In this document: positions 55,205 through 63,170 of the stretch, piece by piece
Numbering within the stretch: the first letter of the stretch is position 1
How the letters are laid out: each line of letters opens with the position of its first letter
Assembly: GCF_001668575.1 (NCBI RefSeq)
Contig: NZ_LZMD01000065.1
Location: 62,001 to 126,000 of the forward strand
Origin: Mycobacterium sp. 1164985.4
Lineage (GTDB): Bacteria; Actinomycetota; Actinomycetes; Mycobacteriales; Mycobacteriaceae
Direction of reading: 5' to 3'
DNA length: 64,000 bases
The notes under the pieces: model-generated
The model's database searches: none
Told to the model about the DNA's origin: nothing
What the model saw: only the letters and a program-made list of their open reading frames with translations
Made by a program: the position numbers and the translations under genes

Positions 55205-56419
55205 GTGCGCGGTCGCATGGCACGGAGAGCATTTGCTATCAGCAGCGCTGGTCTGGTTGTGCTCGGCATAGCCGGCTGCCAACAGTCCGAGCCGAGTGAG
55301 GGCGGCGAGGCGCAGACCGATCTGAAGATCGTCGAACAGATCCAGATCGACGAAAACGGTGCCGAGGTAAAGGCCGACGAGGGCGCCGCGCCCGCCGACC
55401 CCGCAGGGGACGGCAACGCGCAGTGCCCGCCGGTGTCGATCGCCATGGCCGGGGCGCTCAACGGTCCCGATGCCGCGCTCGGGATCAATATCAAGAACGG
55501 CATCCAGTTGGCGGTCGACAAGCACAACGCCGCCAACCCCGGTTGCCAGGTCCAGCTGAAAACCTTCGACACCGAGGGTGATCCGCAAAAGGCCACCCAG
55601 ATCGCGCCGCAGATCATCAACGACGCGTTCACCATCGGCCTGATCGGTCCCGCATTCTCCGGTGAGACCATGGCCACCGGCGACGTGTTCAACCAGGCCG
55701 GCCTCGTCGCCGCGACGGCCTCGGCGACCAACGTCACGCTGTCCGACAAGGGGTGGCGGACGTTCTTCCGCGGCCTGGGCAACGACGGCGTGCAGGGCCC
55801 GTCGGTCGCCAACTACCTGAAGAACACGCTGGGCCACAAGAAGGTCTGCGTGGTCGACGACAGCACGGACTACGGTCTCGGCCTGGCGCAGACCGTACGG
55901 GAGACGCTCGGCCCGGTGGCCGACTCGTCGTGCAACATCTCGGTCAAGAAGGGCGACAAGGACTTCTCGGCGGCGGTGACCCAGATCAAGGGCGCCAACC
56001 CGGATTCGGTGTTCTTCAGCGGCTACTACGCCGAAGCCGCGCCGTTCGTGCAGCAGCTTCGGGACGGCGGCTACGACGGGACGTTCGCCAGCGCCGACGG
56101 CACCAAGGATCCCGAGTTCGTCAAGCAGGCCGGCGACGCGTCCAAGGATGCGGTGCTGTCGTGCCCGTGCGGCCCGGCCACCGGCAGCTTCGCCGACGAG
56201 TACACCAAGAAGTTCAACCAGGAACCCGGCACCTACAGCAGCGAGGGTTACGACCTGGGCACCATCCTGTTGAAGGGCATCGACTCGGGCGCCATCACCC
56301 GGCCCGCGCTGCTCGACTTCGTCCGCAACTACGACGGCCGCGGTGTGGCCCGCCGGTACCAGTGGACGCCGAACGGCGAACTGACCACCAGCCTGATCTG
56401 GATCTACAAAGTTCAATAG
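55205..56419 (+). CDS. Branched-chain amino acid ABC transporter substrate-binding lipoprotein
   Basis: A 404-residue Leu/Ile/Val-binding protein. Lipobox VLGIAGC places the lipidated cysteine at residue 25; an acidic linker follows. The mature part begins around SIAMAGALNGPDAALGINIKNGIQLAVDKHN, with ADSSCNISVKKGDKDFSAAVTQIKGANPDSVFFSGYY and GYDLGTILLKGI typical of LivJ. The next genes encode two permeases and two ATPases. A hairpin follows the stop. Confidence 0.92.
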   Translation: MRGRMARRAFAISSAGLVVLGIAGCQQSEPSEGGEAQTDLKIVEQIQIDENGAEVKADEGAAPADPAGDGNAQCPPVSIAMAGALNGPDAALGINIKNGIQLAVDKHNAANPGCQVQLKTFDTEGDPQKATQIAPQIINDAFTIGLIGPAFSGETMATGDVFNQAGLVAATASATNVTLSDKGWRTFFRGLGNDGVQGPSVANYLKNTLGHKKVCVVDDSTDYGLGLAQTVRETLGPVADSSCNISVKKGDKDFSAAVTQIKGANPDSVFFSGYYAEAAPFVQQLRDGGYDGTFASADGTKDPEFVKQAGDASKDAVLSCPCGPATGSFADEYTKKFNQEPGTYSSEGYDLGTILLKGIDSGAITRPALLDFVRNYDGRGVARRYQWTPNGELTTSLIWIYKVQ

Positions 56420-56430
56420 CCCACAGGCGG

Positions 56431-56463
56431 AACGCGTCCGAGACCGGAAGGCTCGGACGCGTT
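56431..56463 (+). terminator. Strong hairpin between the binding-protein and permease genes
   Basis: AACGCGTCCGAG (56431-56442) pairs perfectly with CTCGGACGCGTT (56452-56463): 12 base pairs, nine-base loop, then TTCG. It sits 11 bases after the stop codon. A partial terminator or RNA-stabilising stem here would let the binding protein be made in excess of the membrane components. Confidence 0.75.
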
Positions 56464-56501
56464 TTCGCTAGAGGCCCGTTCCCGCGAGGAGCCGCCACCG
56501 G

Positions 56502-57548
56502 ATGACCGGGATCCCACCCGAGTGCGTCGACCAGTACACCTGTCTGGCCGCCAACATCAGCTTCAACCTGGACGGGTTGCGAGACGGCTTCTGGCAGCTG
56601 ACGATCGATGGGCTGTCCTGGGGCGCGATCTACGCCTTGGTGGCCGTCGGTTACACGCTCGTCTACGGCGTGCTGAAACTGATCAACTTCGCGCATTCGG
56701 AAGTGTTCATGTTCGGCATGTTCGGCGCGTACTTCTGCCTCGACATGATCCTGGGCTTCACGCCGAGCGGTAACACCTACAACAAAGGCATCGCGCTCAC
56801 CATCCTGTATTTGGCGATCGCGATGCTGTTCGCGATGGCGGTATCCGGCGCAACCGCAGTCGGTTTGGAGGCAGTGGCGTACCGGCCGCTGCGCCGCCGC
56901 AAGGCCGAACGCCTGTCGTTTCTGATCACCGCCATCGGTATGTCGTTCGTGCTGCAGGAATTCGTGCACTTCATCCTGCCGAAGATCATCAACGGGTACG
57001 GCGGCTCCAATGCACAACAACCGATCCGGCTCGTCGCACCGCAGACACAGTTCACCGTATTCGGGTCGGCGGTCTCCAACATCACGCTGATCATCGTCGG
57101 CGCGGCGCTGGTGCTCGCGCTGATGACGGATCTGACCATCAACCGGACCAAGTTCGGCCGCGGGATCCGGGCGGTGGCCCAGGACCCGGATACCGCGACC
57201 CTGATGGGCGTCTCGCGGGAACGCATCATCATGCTGACATTTCTGATCGGCGGTCTGCTGGCCGGGGCGGCCGCGCTGCTCTACACGCTGAAGGTGCCGC
57301 AGGGCATCATCTACTCCGGCGGATTCCTTCTCGGTATCAAGGCGTTCTCGGCCGCGGTCCTCGGCGGCATCGGCAACCTGCGCGGCGCCCTGCTCGGTGG
57401 TCTGCTGCTCGGCATCATGGAGAACTACGGGCAGGCGGTGTTCGGTACGCAGTGGCGCGACGTCGTCGCGTTCGTCCTGCTCGTTCTCGTTCTGTTCTTC
57501 CGGCCGACGGGGATACTCGGCGAAAGCCTCGGGAAGGCGCGAGCATGA
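56502..57548 (+). CDS. livH: Branched-chain amino acid ABC transporter permease, LivH type
   Basis: A 348-residue permease with about eight helices. LSWGAIYALVAVGYTLVYGVLKLINFAHSEVFMFG and LKVPQGIIYSGGFLLGIKAFSAAVLGGIGNLRGALLGG are LivH signatures. An N-terminal segment with two cysteines (CVDQYTC) precedes the first helix. It overlaps the next gene by four bases. Confidence 0.93.
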   Translation: MTGIPPECVDQYTCLAANISFNLDGLRDGFWQLTIDGLSWGAIYALVAVGYTLVYGVLKLINFAHSEVFMFGMFGAYFCLDMILGFTPSGNTYNKGIALTILYLAIAMLFAMAVSGATAVGLEAVAYRPLRRRKAERLSFLITAIGMSFVLQEFVHFILPKIINGYGGSNAQQPIRLVAPQTQFTVFGSAVSNITLIIVGAALVLALMTDLTINRTKFGRGIRAVAQDPDTATLMGVSRERIIMLTFLIGGLLAGAAALLYTLKVPQGIIYSGGFLLGIKAFSAAVLGGIGNLRGALLGGLLLGIMENYGQAVFGTQWRDVVAFVLLVLVLFFRPTGILGESLGKARA

Positions 57549-58714
57549 CGACCGGCGAAAAGCTCCTAGCGCCCGGCGACGCGTTGCGTCGTTGGTGGGA
57601 CGGGCTTTCCCGCGTACAGAAGTGGGGCTTCGGCTTTGTTGCCTTCGGTCTGCTCGCGCTGCTCCCACTGTTCCCGCCGCCGCTGTTGACCACGCCGAAC
57701 ATCAGCTTCGGCGGCACCATGGCCCAGTTCGCGATGGTCGCGATCATCGCGATCGGCCTCAACGTCGTCGTCGGCCAGGCCGGCCTGCTCGACCTCGGCT
57801 ACGTAGGCTTCTACGCCGTCGGTGCGTACACCGTCGCGCTGCTCACCAGCCCGAACAGCCCGTGGAACAAGATGGGACCCACCGGTTGGTTCAACGAGCA
57901 CTGGGCGTGGCTGGCCTGTGTGCCGCTGGCGATGGCCATCACCGCACTGACCGGTCTGATCCTGGGCACGCCGACGCTGAGGCTGCGCGGGGATTACCTG
58001 GCGATCGTCACGCTGGGCTTCGGCGAGATCATCCGGTTGCTGGCCGACAACCTCGCCGAGGTGACCAACGGACCCCGCGGCCTCAACGAGGTCGCCTACC
58101 CGCGAATCGGCGCGACCGACCGCGTGCCCGACGGAGTCTTCTCGAGCGGCAACTCCGCGGGTGACGCCAACTACGGCACGTGGTGGTTCTGGCTCGGCAT
58201 CATCCTGATGATCGGGATCCTGCTGCTGGTCGGGAACCTCGAACGCAGCCGCGTCGGCCGCGCCTGGATCGCGATCCGGGAGGACGAGGACGCCGCGGAG
58301 GTGATGGGCGTCAACACGTTCCGGTTCAAGCTGTGGGCGTTCGTGATCGGCGCGGCGATCGGCGGGCTGTCCGGGGCGCTGTACGCGGGCCAGGTGCAAT
58401 TCGTCGCGCCGCCGACGTTCAACATCATCAACTCGATGCTGTTCCTGTGCGCGGTGGTGCTCGGCGGGCAGGGCAACAAACTCGGTGTGGTGGTGGGGGC
58501 GTTCGTCATCGTCTACCTGCCGAACCGACTCCTGGGAGTGGAGTTCCTCGGCATCAATCTCGGTGACCTGAAGTACTTGTTCTTCGGTCTGGCGCTGGTG
58601 ATGCTGATGATCTTCCGCCCGCAGGGTCTGTTCCCGGCCCGCGCGCAGCTGCTGGCCTACGGCAAGGCCGCACGCGACCTGCTGCGCTCGCCGGAGAAGG
58701 AATCCGCGCGATGA
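57545..58714 (+). CDS. livM: Branched-chain amino acid ABC transporter permease, LivM type
   Basis: A 389-residue permease, about ten helices. LNVVVGQAGLLDLGYVGFYAVGAYT, LRGDYLAIVTLGFGEIIRLL and IREDEDAAEVMGVNTFRFKLWAFVIGAAIGGLSGALYAG are LivM signatures. ATG 57545 overlaps livH (ATGA). Confidence 0.94.
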   Translation: MTTGEKLLAPGDALRRWWDGLSRVQKWGFGFVAFGLLALLPLFPPPLLTTPNISFGGTMAQFAMVAIIAIGLNVVVGQAGLLDLGYVGFYAVGAYTVALLTSPNSPWNKMGPTGWFNEHWAWLACVPLAMAITALTGLILGTPTLRLRGDYLAIVTLGFGEIIRLLADNLAEVTNGPRGLNEVAYPRIGATDRVPDGVFSSGNSAGDANYGTWWFWLGIILMIGILLLVGNLERSRVGRAWIAIREDEDAAEVMGVNTFRFKLWAFVIGAAIGGLSGALYAGQVQFVAPPTFNIINSMLFLCAVVLGGQGNKLGVVVGAFVIVYLPNRLLGVEFLGINLGDLKYLFFGLALVMLMIFRPQGLFPARAQLLAYGKAARDLLRSPEKESAR

Positions 58715-59535
58715 CCATCGAAGAGCTGGCGGGCGTCCACCGCGACATCCAGGCCGCCGAAGGCGAGATCCTGCTGAAGACAACCGATCTCACGATGAAG
58801 TTCGGTGGGCTGACCGCGCTGGACTCGGTGTCGTTCGACATCCGCCGCGGTGAGATCCTCGGCATGATCGGGCCCAACGGTGCCGGCAAGACGACGTGCT
58901 TCAACGCGATCACCGGGGTGTACCGCCCCACGTCGGGGACGGTCATGTTCGACGGCGCGCCGCTGGGCCGGATCAAACGCCACCAGATCACACGACGGGG
59001 GATCGCGCGCACCTTCCAGAACATCCGGCTGTGGGGTGAGATGACCGCCCTGGAGAACGTCATGGTCGGCACCGACGCCCGGCACTTCACCTCGGTGCCC
59101 GGCGCACTGGTCCGAACGCCGCGCCACCGCCGCGAGGAGCGGTCGGCGATCGAGAGGTCCGCTGCGCTACTTCATTTCGTCGGCATCGCCCACCGCGGCG
59201 AGGAGAAGGCGAAGAACCTGCCATACGGGGACCAGCGCCGGCTCGAGATCGCCCGCGCACTGGCTACCGAACCGAAGCTGTTGTGCCTGGACGAACCGGC
59301 GGCCGGGTTCAACCCGCGCGAGAAGGCCGCCCTGATCGAGCTGATTCAGAAGATCCGCGACGACGGCTACACGGTGCTGCTGATCGAGCACGATATGCGG
59401 CTGGTGATGGGCGTGACCGATCGCATCGTGGTGCTCGAGTTCGGGCGCAAGATCGCCGACGGTCTGCCTTCCGAGATCCGCGAGGACCCGAAGGTCGTCG
59501 CAGCCTATCTGGGGGTGCCCGATGACAGCCTTTAA
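58711..59535 (+). CDS. livG: Branched-chain amino acid ABC transporter ATPase, LivG type
   Basis: A 274-residue ATPase: LTMKFGGLTALDSVSFDIRRGEI, Walker A GPNGAGKTT, GIARTFQNIRLWGEMTALENVMVG, signature region LPYGDQRRLEIARAL (LPYGD in place of LSGGQ as in LivG) and Walker B LLCLDEPAAGFNP. ATG overlaps livM (ATGA); its end overlaps livF by 14 bases. Confidence 0.94.
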   Translation: MTIEELAGVHRDIQAAEGEILLKTTDLTMKFGGLTALDSVSFDIRRGEILGMIGPNGAGKTTCFNAITGVYRPTSGTVMFDGAPLGRIKRHQITRRGIARTFQNIRLWGEMTALENVMVGTDARHFTSVPGALVRTPRHRREERSAIERSAALLHFVGIAHRGEEKAKNLPYGDQRRLEIARALATEPKLLCLDEPAAGFNPREKAALIELIQKIRDDGYTVLLIEHDMRLVMGVTDRIVVLEFGRKIADGLPSEIREDPKVVAAYLGVPDDSL

Positions 59536-60289
59536 TGAAAGGTCGAATGACCAGCCGAGCGCCGAGCGCCCCGTCGTGCTGGAGTTGCGCGACATCGTCG
59601 TGCAGTACGGCAGAATACGTGCGCTGCACGGTATCTCGCTGACGGTCCACGAGGGTGAGCTCGTCACCTTGCTCGGCTCCAACGGCGCAGGAAAGACGAC
59701 CACCATGCGCGCGATCTCGGGGCTGCTGCCGCTGACGGCGGGCTCCATCTGGTTCGAGGGCCAAGACATCAGCAAGGTCAAGGCGCACCAGAGGGCAATC
59801 AAGGGGCTGGTGCAGGCGCCAGAGGGTCGCGGGGTGTTCCCGGGCATGACGGTCGTCGAGAATCTCGAAATGGGCTGCTACGGGCGTAAATTCGCCTCAC
59901 GCTCCGAGCACAGGGAACGACTCGACTGGATCCTGGAGACGTTTCCGCGGCTGGCCGAACGCCGCAGTCAGGTCGGAGGCACGCTGTCCGGTGGTGAGCA
60001 GCAGATGCTCGCGATCGGCCGCGCGTTGATGGCCCGGCCGCGGGTGCTGCTGCTCGACGAACCGTCGATGGGCTTGGCGCCGATGGTGATCTCGCAGATA
60101 TTCAAGATCATCGCCGAGATCAACGCCCAGGGCACCACGGTGCTGCTGGTGGAGCAGAACGCCCAGCAGGCGTTGACCCGGTCGGACCGGGCCTACATCC
60201 TCGAGACTGGCGAGGTCACCCGCACCGGCGACGCCCGAGAGCTGTTGGCCGACGACAGCATTCGCGCGGCCTACCTCGGCGTCGCCTGA
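59522..60289 (+). CDS. livF: Branched-chain amino acid ABC transporter ATPase, LivF type
   Basis: A 255-residue ATPase: VQYGRIRALHGISLTV, Walker A GSNGAGKTT, APEGRGVFPGMTVVENLEMG, signature LSGGEQQMLAIGRAL and Walker B LLLDEPSMGLAP. It ends next to a convergent DUF167 gene with no base between stop codons. Completes the importer. Confidence 0.94.
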   Translation: MTAFNERSNDQPSAERPVVLELRDIVVQYGRIRALHGISLTVHEGELVTLLGSNGAGKTTTMRAISGLLPLTAGSIWFEGQDISKVKAHQRAIKGLVQAPEGRGVFPGMTVVENLEMGCYGRKFASRSEHRERLDWILETFPRLAERRSQVGGTLSGGEQQMLAIGRALMARPRVLLLDEPSMGLAPMVISQIFKIIAEINAQGTTVLLVEQNAQQALTRSDRAYILETGEVTRTGDARELLADDSIRAAYLGVA

Positions 60290-60511
60290 TCAGCTGACCT
60301 CGAAGCGTTTGACCCGTGAGGTCGCGCCCGAGACCAGTTTCACCCGACTGGGTGCGACACCGAAATGCTCGGCGAGCAACTTGGCGACCGCCTTGGTCGC
60401 CTTGCCCTCGACGGCCCGCTCACGCACGTACACGGTCAGCTCGCCGGCATCGTCGACCTCGACCAGCGGGCCCTTGGCGCTGCCGGGCTTGACCCGGACC
60501 GCCACGATCAT
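60290..60511 (-). CDS. DUF167/YggU family protein
   Basis: A 73-residue protein with RVKPGSAKGPLVEV, ELTVYVRERAVEGKATKAVAKLLAEHFGVAPSRVKLVSGATSRVKRFEV, the full DUF167 pattern. Small, cytosolic and widely conserved; function unknown. ATG 60511 overlaps the stop of the TIGR02206 gene (ATGA). Confidence 0.87.
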   Translation of the reverse strand: MIVAVRVKPGSAKGPLVEVDDAGELTVYVRERAVEGKATKAVAKLLAEHFGVAPSRVKLVSGATSRVKRFEVS

Positions 60512-61185
60512 CGCCGCACCCACGGCCACGTCATCAGCGCCCACACGGTGAAGACGAGCGCTGCGGTGCTCACGATGTACACCGGCCATGGGCCGAGAAC
60601 GTCCAACACTGAAGCGGTTTCCGGCTTGTAATTGGTGAAGCCGTAGTTCGTGTCGGCGATCCTGTTGAACACCACGGTCACCACGGCCCACGCTCCGGTG
60701 ACGACCACCGCCAGTCGAAAGTCTCGCCAGCCGGGCCGCATTCCGCGGCCCCACGTCAGATAGACGGCCGCCCATACCACCAGCAGGTGGATCGCGTAAA
60801 ACGCCAGGAAGCGGTAGTGCGGAAAGTCGGGGCCCCGCAACACCGGTGAGATCAACGCCTGGACGCTCAACACAAGACCCCAGTAGTAGGTCAGCGCGTA
60901 GGCCCACTGCCGCTGTGTCCACAAGGCGTACGCCGCGACGACGGTCGCGAGGTCGGTGAGCTGAAGCGGCACCGAACCCGCCAGCGTCGGCGGCACCAGG
61001 TTGTAGATCAGGATCGCGCCGTAGATCGCCGCGGTCAGCCCACCGAGCACTCGCCCCAGCCGCCGTGCTTGCGTGGTGGTGGCGCGGCGACCGACCCACA
61101 GGAGCAGCGCCGCGCCCACCGCGAACACTGCGATGGCGCCCCAGTAGGAGGGGCCGTACGGTTCGAACTGCCTAGCGAGCAACAA
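60508..61185 (-). CDS. TIGR02206 family membrane protein (YwaF-like)
   Basis: A 225-residue protein with about seven helices: WGAIAVFAVGAALLLWVG, PLQLTDLATVVAAYALWTQRQWAYALTYYWGL, HYRFLAFYAIHLLVVWAAVYLTWGRGMRPGWRDF and ADTNYGFTNYKPETASVLDVLGPWPVYI are the family pattern. No ATG or GTG gives a complete N-terminus, so TTG 61185 (or TTG 61182) is the likely start; it overlaps the thiolase gene by 14 bases. Function unknown. Confidence 0.8.
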   Translation of the reverse strand: MLLARQFEPYGPSYWGAIAVFAVGAALLLWVGRRATTTQARRLGRVLGGLTAAIYGAILIYNLVPPTLAGSVPLQLTDLATVVAAYALWTQRQWAYALTYYWGLVLSVQALISPVLRGPDFPHYRFLAFYAIHLLVVWAAVYLTWGRGMRPGWRDFRLAVVVTGAWAVVTVVFNRIADTNYGFTNYKPETASVLDVLGPWPVYIVSTAALVFTVWALMTWPWVRR

Positions 61186-62380
61186 TCACGGACGAGCCGT
61201 GCCCGAACAGGCCTTGGTTGGCGGTGACGCCGACCTTGGCACCCTCGACCTGGCGGCCGGTGGCCTGTCCCTTCAGCTGCCAGGTCAGCTCGCAGACCTG
61301 CGCAATGGCTTGTGCCGGAATGGCTTCGCCGAAGCAGGCAAGGCCGCCGGACGGGTTCACGGGGATCTTGCCGCCGATCGCCGTCGCGCCGCTGCGCAGT
61401 AGCTGTTCGGCCTCGCCCTTGGCGCACAGGCCAAGATGCTCGTACCAGTCGAGTTCCAGGGCGGTGGACAGGTCGTACACCTCGGCCAGGCTCAGGTCCT
61501 CGGGGCCGATACCGGCCTCGGCGTAGGCGGCGTCGAGGATCTGGTCCTTGAACACCCGCTCCGGGGCGTTCACCACGGCCGTGGAATCGGTTGCGATATC
61601 CGGCAATTCGGGCAGATGCTGCGGGTACTGCGGTGTGACCGTGCTGATCGCGCGCACCGACGGTACCCCGTCGACGGACCCGAGATGCTTTTCGGTGAAC
61701 GACTTGCTCGCCACCACCAGTGCCGCCGCGCCGTCCGACGTCGCGCAGATGTCAAGCAGCCGAAGGGGGTCGGAGACCACGGGACTGGCGAGCACGTCCT
61801 CGATCGTGGATTCCTTGCGGTAGCGGGCGTTCGGGTTGTCGAGCCCGTGCTTGGCGTTCTTGACCTTCACCGCGGCGAAGTCCTCGAGGGTGGCTCCGTA
61901 GAGGTCCATGCGGCGGCGCGCCAGCAGCGCGAAGTAGACGGTGTTGGTGGCGCCGATCAGGTGGAAGCGCTGCCAGTCCGGGTCGTTTTTGCGCTCACCG
62001 CCGACCGGGGCGAAGAAACCCTTCGGGGTGGTGTCCGCACCGATCACGAGCGCCACGTCGCAGAATCCCGCAAGGATGTGGGCGCGGGCGCTCTGCAACG
62101 CCTGCGAACCGCTGGCGCACGCCGCGTAACTCGACGACACGGGCACCCCGTTCCAGCCGAGCTTCTGCGCGAACGTCGAGCCGGCGACGAAACCCGGATA
62201 ACCGTTGCGGATCGTGTCCGCGCCGGCGACGAGCTGGATCTGTTGCCAGTCCAGACCCGCCTCAGCCAACGCCGACCGCGCCGCCACGACGCCGTACTCG
62301 GTGAAGTCGCGGCCCCATTTCCCCCACGGGTGCATGCCGGCGCCGAGGATGTACAGCGGTTCCGGAGTTCCAGTACTCAT
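61172..62380 (-). CDS. Thiolase-fold lipid-transfer/acetyl-CoA acetyltransferase protein
   Basis: A 402-residue thiolase-like protein, ortholog of Rv1627c. The nucleophile cysteine is C88 in SSYAACASGSQAL; the second cysteine is in NPSGGLACFGEAIPAQ and the histidine motif is ANQGLFGHGSSVIV. The order is of the SCP-x/lipid-transfer thiolase group, which cleaves 3-ketoacyl-CoA, including steroid side chains in mycobacteria. It overlaps the OB-fold partner by four bases (ATGA), a usual pairing. Substrate not shown by sequence. Confidence 0.9.
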   Translation of the reverse strand: MSTGTPEPLYILGAGMHPWGKWGRDFTEYGVVAARSALAEAGLDWQQIQLVAGADTIRNGYPGFVAGSTFAQKLGWNGVPVSSSYAACASGSQALQSARAHILAGFCDVALVIGADTTPKGFFAPVGGERKNDPDWQRFHLIGATNTVYFALLARRRMDLYGATLEDFAAVKVKNAKHGLDNPNARYRKESTIEDVLASPVVSDPLRLLDICATSDGAAALVVASKSFTEKHLGSVDGVPSVRAISTVTPQYPQHLPELPDIATDSTAVVNAPERVFKDQILDAAYAEAGIGPEDLSLAEVYDLSTALELDWYEHLGLCAKGEAEQLLRSGATAIGGKIPVNPSGGLACFGEAIPAQAIAQVCELTWQLKGQATGRQVEGAKVGVTANQGLFGHGSSVIVAR

Positions 62381-62814
62381 GACGCAGGCCTCCATGCGTA
62401 GACGACGCGTTCGACGCCGTCGTCGTCGACGAACAGCGGCATCGTGGTCAACTCCATCTCCATCCCGACCTTCAGGTCGGCGGCCAACGTTCCGTCGACG
62501 ACCTTGCCGAGCACGATCAGCCCTTCGTCGGCGAGTTGCACCGCCGCGACCGCGAACGGCTCGAACGGATCCGGCGCCGGATACGGCGGCGGGGGAGCGT
62601 ACCGGTTCTCGGTGTAGCTCCACAGCGCCCCGCGCCGCGACAGCGGAACCTGGGCGAGCTCGTCACCGTCGCAGGCAGGGTTGGGGCAGTTATTGGCGCG
62701 GGGCGGAAATACATACGTGCCGCATTGGTGGCACTTGCCGCCGATCAGGTAGGGCTCTCCGGATCCGTCGGTGGCGAACCAGCCGTCGATCGCGGGCTGA
62801 GTGGAAGCTGACAC
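62377..62814 (-). CDS. Zn-ribbon OB-fold protein (DUF35), thiolase partner
   Basis: A 145-residue protein, ortholog of Rv1628c. The rubredoxin-like zinc ribbon has C28-x2-C31 and C43-x4-C48 (CHQCG...CPNPAC), followed by the OB fold (RRGALWSYTENRY, EPFAVAAVQLADEGLIVLGKV). GTG 62814 is chosen because TACGCT is six bases upstream on the minus strand. DUF35 proteins form complexes with the adjacent thiolase. Its downstream neighbour is the thiolase. Confidence 0.9.
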   Translation of the reverse strand: MSASTQPAIDGWFATDGSGEPYLIGGKCHQCGTYVFPPRANNCPNPACDGDELAQVPLSRRGALWSYTENRYAPPPPYPAPDPFEPFAVAAVQLADEGLIVLGKVVDGTLAADLKVGMEMELTTMPLFVDDDGVERVVYAWRPAS

Positions 62815-62820
62815 CGGCTC

Positions 62821-62826
62821 AGCGTA
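62821..62826 (-). promoter_or_regulatory. -10 element of the OB-fold/thiolase operon (leaderless)
   Basis: TACGCT on the minus strand, six bases before the GTG at 62814; same hexamer and spacing as at cya. Confidence 0.5.
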
Positions 62827-62955
62827 CCGAGTCGCGACGCAGAACTGAAACGTGTTCCAGTTCAGCGGGAGGTTGGGATCGGTAGCCGCCGGCCCGGTGT
62901 GGATTGGGTTCCGCCGGTCGGATCCGCCGCCGGGACAACGGAGATCGGAGGAATG

Positions 62956-63111
62956 ATGGGACTGTTCAAGAAGGCCAGGTCCGGTGACGGCATGGTGCAC
63001 GTGCGCGGCGCGGGCCCGATCGACACCAAGGCGGACCTCGACGGTTGGGTGCAGCGGATGGGCCAGTCGATGGCCGTCGGTCAGCAGTTCCGCAAGCTCC
63101 TCGGTTACTGA
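62956..63111 (+). CDS. Small hypothetical protein
   Basis: A 51-residue basic/helical protein I do not recognise: MGLFKKARSGDGMVHVRGAG, then TKADLDGWVQRMGQSMAVGQQ and RKLLGY. GGAGGA sits just upstream; ATG 62956 gives better spacing than ATG 62953. No membrane segment. It lies between the OB-fold gene and polA on the polA strand. A real gene is supported by the ribosome site and codon-like composition only. Confidence 0.5.
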   Translation: MGLFKKARSGDGMVHVRGAGPIDTKADLDGWVQRMGQSMAVGQQFRKLLGY

Positions 63112-63158
63112 CCCGACCGGCTACCGCCCGCGGGCATGGTCGTGTCGGCGGCGATGCC

Positions 63159-63164
63159 TAGAGT
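63159..63164 (+). promoter_or_regulatory. -10 element of polA (leaderless)
   Basis: TAGAGT, six bases before the GTG at 63171. Confidence 0.5.
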
Positions 63165-63170
63165 AGGGCC

